Positions 43,595 to 50,768 of a stretch of 64,000 nucleotides of DNA are shown here, piece after piece. A program made the translations under genes and the position numbers. The notes beneath the pieces are model-generated. The model made no database searches. It saw nothing but the letters and a program-made list of their open reading frames with translations, and was not told the origin of the DNA. The stretch covers positions 73,894 through 137,893 of the forward strand of contig CAPEBR010000002.1 in the NCBI GenBank assembly GCA_948602995.1, given 5' to 3'. The DNA is from an uncultured Dorea sp. Lineage in GTDB: Bacteria > Bacillota > Clostridia > Lachnospirales > Lachnospiraceae. How positions within the stretch are numbered: the stretch's first letter is position 1; every line of letters begins with the position of its first letter.

Positions 43595-45352
43595 ATGAGG
43601 AGAAAGATATGGACATTTTTGCTGGTCATAGGCCTGCTTGCTTCGCTGAATGTGACCGCCTATGCTGAGACCTCCTATGGGAAATCAGACTGGTCCGTGA
43701 CATTTACGAAGGATAAGAAGATGAGCAGCAACTTCAAGACTTCGGACCTGAATGACATCATCTACGGGATCCAGCCAGGGGACAACGTGATCATTACACT
43801 GGCTTTGAAAAATGAAAATGACACGGTGACAGACTGGTACATGACCAATGAAGTCCTGTATTCCCTGGAAGACAGGAGCGCCAATGCGGGAACGAGTGGC
43901 GGAGCTTATACGTATAAACTGTCCTACACGGCGCCGGACGGTGAGGTGACCTCACTCTTCGACAGTGATACAGTGGGAGGCGAAGGCTCCAGCAAAGCGG
44001 GGGAAGGCCTCCATCAGGCAACTGATGCACTGGAGGATTACTTCTTTCTGGATACGCTTAAGAAGGGGGAGAGCGGAAAGATTACGCTGGAGGTTGCCCT
44101 GGACGGCGATACCCAGGGAAATGATTACCAGAACACACTGGCAGATCTGCAGATGAATTTTGCGGTGGAACTTAACACCGCAGGGACGACAACCACGACG
44201 AACCCGAACCCGAATCCGGGCAGGCAGGGGGAGATCGTAAAGACCGGGGACGAGATGACACTGGCGCCATTTGTGATTGTGTCATGTGTGACAGGGATCC
44301 TGCTTCTTCTGTTCGTATTCTATGCCCAGAGGGAGTGTCAGAAAGAGCGCCGGAAGGTGAAAAGCAGCGTGAAAGCCCTGGTTCTGCTTCTTGTGTTCTG
44401 TATGGCAGGTTCCTTGAGCCTGGATGTATGTGCAAAGGAAGACGGGAAGGAGAAAAATACTTACACGGTACGGCTTTTTTCCGGAGCCCACAGCACACTG
44501 GTAGGCGGCGGCGAGGTGATGAGTTACGAGGTTCCCTACGACAGCCCGCTTCCGTTCAGTACAAGGGACGTGGTCCAGTTAGGAGCGGAAAGCAAGTATT
44601 ATGTGAAGGATATCCGCGAGAGCGGCAAAGATAACGCGGAGGTTCTGGAGGAAGGCTACCGGATAAAGGAAGACCGGGACTATGTAGTGACATACGGAAT
44701 CCTGGGAAATTCGGTATCCTACACGGTACAGTTCCAGACAGAGGACGGCACAGACCTGGCGCCTGCAGAGACCTATTACGGGAATGTGGGGGACCGGCCG
44801 GTAGTGGCTTTCCTGTACATCGACGGTTATCTGCCCCAGGCCTATAACCTGACCGGGATACTGAAGAGCGACGCGGCAGAGAATGTGTTCACCTTCGTCT
44901 ATACGCCGGTCAGCCCGGAGGCGGCAGAGGCCGGTGCAGCCGCAGGAGCAGCGGCGGGAGGCACGACGCCAGCCCCGACGGCCCCGGCAGCGGACACCCC
45001 GGCAGCAGCGACGCCTGCGGCTCCGGCAGCAGCCGCGCCAGCCGCGCCGACAGGAGCAGGAGATGTGGCAGCCGCGGCAGCAGCCGCAGAGGAGGAAGGC
45101 GTAGAACCGCCGGAGGATCTGACTACGATCGGGGATGAAGAGACGCCTCTCGGAAACATGGAAGGAGAGGACGGAGATGATTTAAAGAAGATCGAAGATG
45201 AAAGGACGCCTCTTAGCAGCGGGGACTTTGCAACTGTATTATGGAACCTTCCAGCAGCGGGAAAGATAGGAATCCTGTCCGTCCTTATACTGGCAGGGCT
45301 TGGAGGCGGTTACGTATACGCCCGGAAGAAAGGGAAGATAGGAAATGCGTGA
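43595..45352 (+). CDS. Surface protein with two sorting-like signals (apparent gene fusion)
   Basis: A 585-residue exported protein. Part one: signal peptide (1-24), a beta domain, then IVKTGD (214-219), hydrophobic helix (222-243) and the basic tail RECQKERRK, a full sorting-signal layout. Part two: a second hydrophobic segment (about 258-277) like a signal peptide, a MucBP-like domain (about 375-437; VQFQTEDGTDLAP), an Ala/Pro-rich spacer (442-497), then LPAAG (552-556), helix and KKGK tail. No frameshift or stop separates the parts. It looks like two tandem surface-protein genes merged in frame. The next gene overlaps by 8 bases. Confidence 0.75.
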   Translation: MRRKIWTFLLVIGLLASLNVTAYAETSYGKSDWSVTFTKDKKMSSNFKTSDLNDIIYGIQPGDNVIITLALKNENDTVTDWYMTNEVLYSLEDRSANAGTSGGAYTYKLSYTAPDGEVTSLFDSDTVGGEGSSKAGEGLHQATDALEDYFFLDTLKKGESGKITLEVALDGDTQGNDYQNTLADLQMNFAVELNTAGTTTTTNPNPNPGRQGEIVKTGDEMTLAPFVIVSCVTGILLLLFVFYAQRECQKERRKVKSSVKALVLLLVFCMAGSLSLDVCAKEDGKEKNTYTVRLFSGAHSTLVGGGEVMSYEVPYDSPLPFSTRDVVQLGAESKYYVKDIRESGKDNAEVLEEGYRIKEDRDYVVTYGILGNSVSYTVQFQTEDGTDLAPAETYYGNVGDRPVVAFLYIDGYLPQAYNLTGILKSDAAENVFTFVYTPVSPEAAEAGAAAGAAAGGTTPAPTAPAADTPAAATPAAPAAAAPAAPTGAGDVAAAAAAAEEEGVEPPEDLTTIGDEETPLGNMEGEDGDDLKKIEDERTPLSSGDFATVLWNLPAAGKIGILSVLILAGLGGGYVYARKKGKIGNA

Positions 45353-45908
45353 TAAGACGTTGCCGTCCGGGCAGCGGAAGGCAAAGGGAGGGAAACTGGT
45401 TCCCGCCCTTTGCAATGTTGTTGGGACATTTATCCTGCTGAGCGTGATCGGGACCTGTCTGCCGGTTACCATACCGCAGTTCATGGGATACCAGGTGTAT
45501 AACGTAGTCAGTGGGAGCATGGAGCCGGAGATCTCGGTGGGAAGCGTGGTGTATGTAAAGGCCGCAGAGCCGGAGACGATAGCAGAAAATGACATTATCG
45601 CCTTTCAGAGCGAGGATTCCATTATTACCCACCGTGTGGTGAGGAACAAGTCGGTAGAAGGGGCATTTACCACCAAAGGGGACGCGAATGAGAAGGAAGA
45701 CAGGAATGATGTGCCCTACAAGGCTCTGGTCGGGAAGGTGGAGGCGCACTGCCCGATGCTTGGAGGGATGCTTGTGCTCTATACAAGCAATGTCGGAAAG
45801 ATATACGCTGTATGCTTTGCCGCCTGCGGGGCGATGCTGAACCTGCTAGCAGGGAGGCTGAGAGAACGCAGAAGATTTCAGGAACAGCAGGTGAAGGTCA
45901 GGAGATGA
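45345..45908 (+). CDS. SipW-like signal peptidase I (ER type, Ser/His)
   Basis: A 187-residue membrane peptidase with catalytic S58 in VVSGSMEPEI and H96 in IITHRVV instead of the lysine of P-type enzymes, as in SipW and archaeal/ER peptidases. Helices at about 19-42 and near 150-175. It should process the two SipW-type proteins encoded upstream. Its ATG lies 8 bases before the end of the preceding gene. It is the second signal peptidase in the operon. Confidence 0.88.
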   Translation: MRDKTLPSGQRKAKGGKLVPALCNVVGTFILLSVIGTCLPVTIPQFMGYQVYNVVSGSMEPEISVGSVVYVKAAEPETIAENDIIAFQSEDSIITHRVVRNKSVEGAFTTKGDANEKEDRNDVPYKALVGKVEAHCPMLGGMLVLYTSNVGKIYAVCFAACGAMLNLLAGRLRERRRFQEQQVKVRR

Positions 45909-45912
45909 CAGG

Positions 45913-46491
45913 ATGGGGATGCAGATGAGTTGGAGAAATATAGGAACAGGACAGGGCAGGAGCCGGGAGGGCGGACTGCTTATGATGAACAGGGCATATG
46001 AAAACAGGCAGGAATATGCCGGGGACTCCGCGATGCTGGTGAGCATCCGGTCTTATGAGGAAGGTGTTCCGGGAGGCTCCTTCCTGAGTTTTGAGTATGG
46101 CCGGAGATATGAATTCCGGGGGCTGGACCAGATGCTGCTTATGATGGAGGACATCATGGACTGTGCGTCTGTGCCGCGCCCTTCTTTTGAACATAAGTCT
46201 TTCTATGGAAAGCCGTACCGGCTGGAAAAGCCGGAGCCGGGACAGGGGACGTCCGGAGCAGGGCGCTGTCCGGAGCATCTGCCGGCGCTTCCGCGGGGAA
46301 AGGCTTCTTTTGAATTGCGGTTCCGCTGCCGGCAGCACGGGAGCCTGCAGGGTGAATTCATTGCGGAGGCAGAGGGCGGTAAAAGTGCGAAGGGTGTGGA
46401 ACGAACCGGGACAAGAACTGTATTGTTCCGCAGTGCGTTGGAACTGATGCGGCTGATCTATGAATATCTTGACGGGGCTGGGACAGTATGA
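45913..46491 (+). CDS. Hypothetical protein of the surface operon, related to 48747-49316
   Basis: A 192-residue cytosolic protein without known motifs. Two similar strand-strand-helix units can be seen: one near 45-85 (GGSFLSFEYGRRYEFRGLDQ) and one near 130-190 (GSLQGEFIAEAEG, then TVLFRSALELMRLIYEYLDG). The second matches, in layout, SSWQGRITWMDR and IYFRSVWEMIKLIASALD of the protein at 48747-49316. AGGAG precedes the ATG. It is coupled to the sortase gene by ATGA overlap. Function unknown. Confidence 0.6.
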   Translation: MGMQMSWRNIGTGQGRSREGGLLMMNRAYENRQEYAGDSAMLVSIRSYEEGVPGGSFLSFEYGRRYEFRGLDQMLLMMEDIMDCASVPRPSFEHKSFYGKPYRLEKPEPGQGTSGAGRCPEHLPALPRGKASFELRFRCRQHGSLQGEFIAEAEGGKSAKGVERTGTRTVLFRSALELMRLIYEYLDGAGTV

Positions 46492-47285
46492 AAAAGAAAA
46501 TATTCCGGATTATCTTTGTGCTTCTCCTGGTTGTATTTATCGGTTCCACAGCGGGGGGTCTGTTCATACTTAAACAGTACAGGGATAATGAAAAACGGTA
46601 TACCGAAGCATCGGAAAAATATACGGAACCGGGAAGCGAAGAGGGGGAGGCGCTGGCGGCGCCGATTGTGGTGGATTTCGACGCCTTGAAAAAAGTCAAT
46701 AAAGATGTGGTGGGCTGGCTTTATTGTAAAGGAACCGTGATTGATTATCCGGTGGTGCAGGGAGAAGACAATGACTTCTACCTCCACCATGCGTACGACG
46801 GCTCTTACAGCGTCTCAGGGTCGATCTTTGTAGACAGTGAGAACCGGAAAGGCTTTGTGGATTCCAATACGATCATCTACGGGCATCACATGAAGGACGG
46901 CTCCATGTTCGCATCTCTGCTAAAATGGTCGGACCAGAAGTATTATAAGAAGCATCCGGTCATGTGGCTGCTGACGCCTGAGAGGGATTACAGGATTGAG
47001 TTGTTCAGCGGCTATACGACGTCGGCCTATGCAAAGACCTATACCATGCTTCCGGAACCGGGCGCGGAGGCAGACTCATATTTTAAGAAGGCTGCAGAGC
47101 AGTCGGATTTCAAACCCGCGGGTGAGTGGTCCGGTCTCGACGTGGACGCGCATTATGTCCTGCTGTCCACCTGTGCCTATGCGTTCGACAATGCCAGATC
47201 CGTCCTGCACGGGAAGCTTGTGCCCGCAGACAGCGCCGGGGGCGTGCTCCCCCAGACAGGCGGCCCGGAAGATACGGAAGGATAA
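46488..47285 (+). CDS. Class B sortase with an LPQTG motif at its own C-terminus
   Basis: A 265-residue membrane-anchored transpeptidase: helix 5-28, catalytic H133 (IIYGHHMKDG), C229 (LLSTCAYAF) and R237 (DNARSVLHG). The pattern DVVGWLY, IDYPVVQG and FASLLKW is that of class B sortases, some of which attach pilus bases to the wall. The last residues read VLPQTGGPEDTEG: LPQTG (254-258) without a following hydrophobic helix. This may be leftover from a fused or truncated sorting signal, or a self-substrate. The stop codon lies directly before a dispersed repeat fragment. Confidence 0.87.
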   Translation: MKKKIFRIIFVLLLVVFIGSTAGGLFILKQYRDNEKRYTEASEKYTEPGSEEGEALAAPIVVDFDALKKVNKDVVGWLYCKGTVIDYPVVQGEDNDFYLHHAYDGSYSVSGSIFVDSENRKGFVDSNTIIYGHHMKDGSMFASLLKWSDQKYYKKHPVMWLLTPERDYRIELFSGYTTSAYAKTYTMLPEPGAEADSYFKKAAEQSDFKPAGEWSGLDVDAHYVLLSTCAYAFDNARSVLHGKLVPADSAGGVLPQTGGPEDTEG

Positions 47286-47306
47286 AGCGGACGGTTAGTC
47301 CGTGAA
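47286..47306 (+). repeat. Fragment of dispersed repeat C
   Basis: agcggacggttagtccgtga, the hairpin GCGGAC...GTCCGT, matching 18344-18363. It lies immediately after the class B sortase stop codon. Confidence 0.55.
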
Positions 47307-47370
47307 CAGGAACAGCAGCCGGCAGGCGGAAAAGACAGCAGACGCAGCGGAAGGGAAGAGAGTAGCAGAG

Positions 47371-48594
47371 ATGGAAAGTAAGGAAGAAAATCATATCTTA
47401 TATGTGCAGATGTTCGGCAGTTTTTCCCTGACCTGGAAGGGGAAGCCCCTGATCGGGGCGTCGAAGTCCAACGAGACCCAGTTCGCCTATCTGATGCAGC
47501 AGCTGCTTCACAACCGGGAGAACGGTGTGAGCCGGGAACAGTTAGGGCAGATCCTCTTTGGGGACAGGGATGTATCGGATTTAAACCATGCCATGCGGAG
47601 TGTGATCTACAATGCGAAGAAGAAGCTGAAGGCGGCGGGGATGCCGGATGTGAACTATATTGAGCAGAGGAAAGGAGTCTGTTTCTGGACGAAGGAGATT
47701 CCGGTCCAGGAGGACGCATCGGAGATGGAACGCCTGTGCCAGGAAGCCAGAGAGGAAGAGGATCCCCGGCAGAAGCTAGAGCTTTATCTGGAGGCGTGCC
47801 ACTGCTATACCGGTGAATTTCTGGGATTCCAGGCCAGCAGCATCTGGGCGGCAAGGGAATCCAGACGTTACCGGAGGCTGTTCTGCTCCTGTGTGGAGGA
47901 GGCAGTGCGGCTGCTGCGGGAGAATGAGGATTATTACCGGATGGAGAAGATCGGGCTGTATGCCGCCAAGGTAAATCCCCTGGCGGACTGGGAGACCGTG
48001 ACTATGGAAGCGCTGGTGGGCATGGAGAAGGATGAGGAAGCGGTGCGCTTTTACGATGATACGGTGGAGCTGTACCTGCAGGAACAGGGGCTGCGCCCGT
48101 CCGACCGCCTGTTGGAGCTGCTGAACAAGCTGGGAACCAGGATTGAGCATCAGTATGAGGTGTTGGACCTGATCCAGATGCAGCTGACGGAAGGGGAAGT
48201 GCAGGGATCCGGAGGGTACGAGTGCTCCTACCCGGTGTTCCAGGGAGTCTACCGCATGGTGGAGCGCATGATGGAGCGGGGCGGCCAGTCCGTATACCTG
48301 ATGCTGTGTACAGTGGTGGACAGCAAGGGGAACCCGATGAAGGACGGAGCCGTGCTGTCGGAACTGTCGGAGAGGCTTAAGGAATCCATCAGGCAGTCGG
48401 TGCGGCGCGGGGATGCATTTACCCGGTATGGAAAAGGCCAGTACCTGGTGCTGCTGATTAATACGACGCGGGAGAACTGCAAAATCCTGCAGCGCAGGAT
48501 CAATGAGCGCTTCGTCGTAAGGCGGCAGCGGACCGGGGTACAGTACCATGTGAACAGCGTGGCCTGCACGCCGCAGGGGGACCGGCTGCCATAG
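47371..48594 (+). CDS. BTAD/SARP-like transcriptional regulator with degenerate GGDEF-like C-terminus
   Basis: A 407-residue regulator. The N-terminal winged helix (about 8-95, beginning YVQMFGSFSLTWKGK) is the OmpR/SARP-type DNA-binding domain. About 100-245 is a bacterial transcriptional activation domain of helical repeats (YTGEFLGF, YAAKVNPLADW). About 290-400 resembles a GGDEF fold (RRGDAFTRYGKGQYLVLL) but lacks the GG(D/E)EF signature, so it is probably a non-catalytic sensor. I start at 47371 because no ribosome-binding site precedes the GTG at 47302. It likely controls the surface operon, given its place at the end. Confidence 0.78.
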   Translation: MESKEENHILYVQMFGSFSLTWKGKPLIGASKSNETQFAYLMQQLLHNRENGVSREQLGQILFGDRDVSDLNHAMRSVIYNAKKKLKAAGMPDVNYIEQRKGVCFWTKEIPVQEDASEMERLCQEAREEEDPRQKLELYLEACHCYTGEFLGFQASSIWAARESRRYRRLFCSCVEEAVRLLRENEDYYRMEKIGLYAAKVNPLADWETVTMEALVGMEKDEEAVRFYDDTVELYLQEQGLRPSDRLLELLNKLGTRIEHQYEVLDLIQMQLTEGEVQGSGGYECSYPVFQGVYRMVERMMERGGQSVYLMLCTVVDSKGNPMKDGAVLSELSERLKESIRQSVRRGDAFTRYGKGQYLVLLINTTRENCKILQRRINERFVVRRQRTGVQYHVNSVACTPQGDRLP

Positions 48595-48746
48595 ATGGGG
48601 CCGGAAAAACAGACAGCGTGCCCTGCACGGGCGTTTCAATTGAGTTACAGGGGCATATCACTGCAGGAAGGACCGCACCGTGCGGCGGCAGGATGACGTT
48701 TCATGAATGATACAGGGATGTGCCGGGTCAGAGAGGAAGAAGCGAT

Positions 48747-49316
48747 ATGGACAGATCTCAGTGGTACATAGGGGCGCCGAACGGGGTTGTACTGTGTGTG
48801 GACGGATCAGAGAAGGGTCAGTTTACCGGGCGGCTGTACCATGCTTACAGCGTGGAAAAGGTGGAAGTGGACGGGATCGGACACCTGCTGTCAGAACTGG
48901 AGCAGTTTTATGATTCCATCAATTTCCCGCATGTTTCAACCAATGAAAGAAGATTTAAAAAGACAGGGAAGGCAGCGGGAAATACAGAGAGAGAGAAGAA
49001 GACCGAAGAAAAGACTGTGAGGTCAGATGAAGAGAATGTCAACACCCTAAATGGAAATGGAAAGAGGGAGAAGATCATGAGTGACGAAGAATTGTTGAAG
49101 AAGCATGGAGACCTGGGAACATTTATCATCCGGGTGCAGCAGAGGCAGAACAGCAGCTGGCAGGGGCGGATCACATGGATGGATAGGGATGAGACGATCT
49201 ATTTCCGGTCTGTGTGGGAGATGATCAAGCTGATCGCCAGTGCGTTAGACAAGGTGGGCGGACAGGAAGACTCCGGGGATATCACATGGTCAGAGGAGCC
49301 CGTTGAGGAAAAATAA
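48747..49316 (+). CDS. Hypothetical protein at the end of the surface operon
   Basis: A 189-residue soluble protein made of two small domains joined by a Lys/Glu-rich linker (about 75-115). The first is near 1-65 (GQFTGRLYHAYSVEKVEVDG, then LLSELEQFYDSINFP); the second is near 120-175 (SSWQGRITWMDRDE, IYFRSVWEMIKLI). They resemble each other and the units of the protein at 45913-46491. gaggaag precedes the ATG. No signal or membrane helix. Its position beside the BTAD regulator suggests a regulatory or assembly role; function unknown. Confidence 0.6.
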   Translation: MDRSQWYIGAPNGVVLCVDGSEKGQFTGRLYHAYSVEKVEVDGIGHLLSELEQFYDSINFPHVSTNERRFKKTGKAAGNTEREKKTEEKTVRSDEENVNTLNGNGKREKIMSDEELLKKHGDLGTFIIRVQQRQNSSWQGRITWMDRDETIYFRSVWEMIKLIASALDKVGGQEDSGDITWSEEPVEEK

Positions 49317-49335
49317 AAAGGTGGAGTAAACATAC

Positions 49336-49364
49336 TTGTTTTATGTGTTTTACCATGTTATGAT
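49336..49364 (+). promoter_or_regulatory. Promoter of the hydroxysteroid dehydrogenase gene
   Basis: TTGTTT (49336-49341), a 17-base spacer and TATGAT (49359-49364) with a TGT just before, an extended -10. It lies 45 bases upstream of the start codon. Confidence 0.65.
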
Positions 49365-49409
49365 ACTTCTATATCTATTTGGGGATGTAACAGAAAGGAG
49401 AGATCTACA

Positions 49410-50210
49410 ATGGGATTTTTAACAGGTAAGACCGCGATCATTACAGGGGGAGGACGTTCTGTTTTAAGCGACGGCAGATGCGGTTCGATCGGCTACGGAA
49501 TTGCTACTGCTTATGCAAAGGAAGGCGCTAATCTTGTTATTACAGGACGTAATGTCAAGAAGCTGGAGGATGCAAAAGAAGAGCTGGAGAGGTTATATGG
49601 CATTAAGGTTCTGGCTGTACAGGCAGACGTTTCTGCAGGAGCAGATAACGAGACAGTTGTTGGAAATGTTGTAAAGCAGGCAATGGACGCTTTTGGACGT
49701 ATTGATGTACTTATCAATAACGCACAGGCATCCGCTTCCGGCGTGACTCTTGAAGACCATACAACAGAGCAGTTCAATCTGGCTGTCTATTCAGGGCTTT
49801 ATGCAACCTTCTACTATATGAAGGCATGCCATCCGTATCTGAAAGAGACAAAGGGAAGTGTGATTAACTTTGCGTCAGGTGCAGGACTTTTCGGAAACTT
49901 CGGACAGTGCGCATATGCGGCTGCAAAGGAAGGTGTCCGCGGACTTACAAGAGTAGCGGCTACCGAATGGGGTAAGGACGGTATTAATGTAAATATTATC
50001 TGTCCGCTTGCATGGACCGCACAGCTTGAAAACTTTGAAAAGGCATATCCAGATGCATTCAAGCAGAATGTAAAGATGCCGCCGGCAGGACATTACGGAG
50101 ATTCTGAGCTGGAGATCGGACGCGTATGCGTACAGCTCGCTTCCCCGGATTTCAAATATATGAGCGGCGAGACCATCACTCTGGAAGGCGGTATGGGTCA
50201 GAGACCATAA
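49410..50210 (+). CDS. Short-chain dehydrogenase, likely 12-alpha-hydroxysteroid dehydrogenase
   Basis: A 266-residue NAD(P)-dependent oxidoreductase of the classical SDR family. The cofactor motif is ITGGGR with an insertion before GSIGYGIA; catalytic residues are S156, Y169 and K173 (CAYAAAKEG). The sequence closely resembles what I recall of 12-alpha-HSDHs from Clostridium scindens, C. hylemonae and relatives, which interconvert 12-hydroxy and 12-oxo bile acids. It is a single gene with its own promoter and terminator. AAGGAGAG precedes the ATG. If the substrate assignment is wrong, it is still a clear SDR. Confidence 0.72.
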   Translation: MGFLTGKTAIITGGGRSVLSDGRCGSIGYGIATAYAKEGANLVITGRNVKKLEDAKEELERLYGIKVLAVQADVSAGADNETVVGNVVKQAMDAFGRIDVLINNAQASASGVTLEDHTTEQFNLAVYSGLYATFYYMKACHPYLKETKGSVINFASGAGLFGNFGQCAYAAAKEGVRGLTRVAATEWGKDGINVNIICPLAWTAQLENFEKAYPDAFKQNVKMPPAGHYGDSELEIGRVCVQLASPDFKYMSGETITLEGGMGQRP

Positions 50211-50218
50211 TAGAAATG

Positions 50219-50297
50219 GAAGGGTACTGTTCACGGGTCAGGAATACGCATAAACTGCGCATTCCGTAAGAACATGATTCAGGAGTGAGGGGTAACG
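50219..50297. repeat. Dispersed repeat C, copy inverted relative to 9165-9243
   Basis: Begins gtactgttcacgg and ends gaggggtaac; inner core agaacatgattcaggagtga is the reverse complement of the core at 9176-9195. It follows the dehydrogenase gene. Confidence 0.5.
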
Positions 50298-50301
50298 AAT
50301 G

Positions 50302-50328
50302 GAGAGAAGTTTTTACTTCTCTCTTTTT
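50302..50328 (+). terminator. Rho-independent terminator of the dehydrogenase gene
   Basis: Stem GAGAGAAGT / ACTTCTCTC with a four-T loop, then TTTTT. Confidence 0.8.
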
Positions 50329-50369
50329 AATCTCATTGACAAACATCCGGTATACCGATACAATTTTAT

Positions 50370-50430
50370 GATGCAAGTGTCAAAAGGTATTTTGACGCTT
50401 CTGATATACGGATTGTTCCGTGCTAATAAA
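50370..50430 (+). repeat. Fragments of repeats A and B
   Basis: gcaagtgtcaaaaggt resembles the start of repeat A, and tattttgacgcttctgata matches 30442-30460. acggattgttccgtgct is the inverse of the end of repeat B. They lie ahead of the small gene at 50484. A 15-codon ORF at 50447 with AAAGGAAAGGA overlaps that gene's start and may be a leader peptide. Confidence 0.4.
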
Positions 50431-50483
50431 GGAAAGGATGTGCAAATGAACGGCTTACGCCTAACTGCACAATGGTATATATT

Positions 50484-50765
50484 ATGTCTTTGAATTCAAT
50501 AGATACAGGGTATGACAAAGAAACCGGCCTGCCTAAAAGTAAAAAATATCTTGAATGCGGCCTGCCGCCATATCTGCAGTCGTCTTTGGAAAATATGATT
50601 GCATCTTGGGAAATTGTGGACAGGGGCGAGATAGATCTGCATTGGGATATTTGCTGGTGCGAGTTAAATGCGGACATTAACTGTGCAGAGTCCGGTCAGG
50701 AGATCTCTGCGGAACAGGCTTGGTATTTGCGTGAAAAATATTTAAGAATGAAACGAGGTGACTAA
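50484..50765 (+). CDS. Small protein encoded upstream of a CtkA/HipA-like kinase
   Basis: A 93-residue protein beginning MSLNSIDTGYDKETGLPKSK. Cys/Trp-rich middle (DLHWDICWCELNADINCAE) and a helical C-terminus (SAEQAWYLREKYLRM). No DNA-binding motif is evident. There is no good ribosome-binding site; a 15-codon ORF ending at 50494 overlaps the start, so translation may be coupled. It is followed after three bases by the kinase gene, suggesting a toxin-antitoxin-like or regulator pair. Family not recognised. Confidence 0.6.
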   Translation: MSLNSIDTGYDKETGLPKSKKYLECGLPPYLQSSLENMIASWEIVDRGEIDLHWDICWCELNADINCAESGQEISAEQAWYLREKYLRMKRGD

Positions 50766-50768
50766 CCA

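Noticed and set aside
44883..45159. Long ORFs in other frames across the Ala/Pro-rich spacer of the 43595 gene
   Set aside because: They are artefacts of GC-rich repetitive codons; the sense frame has signal, MucBP-like and sorting features.
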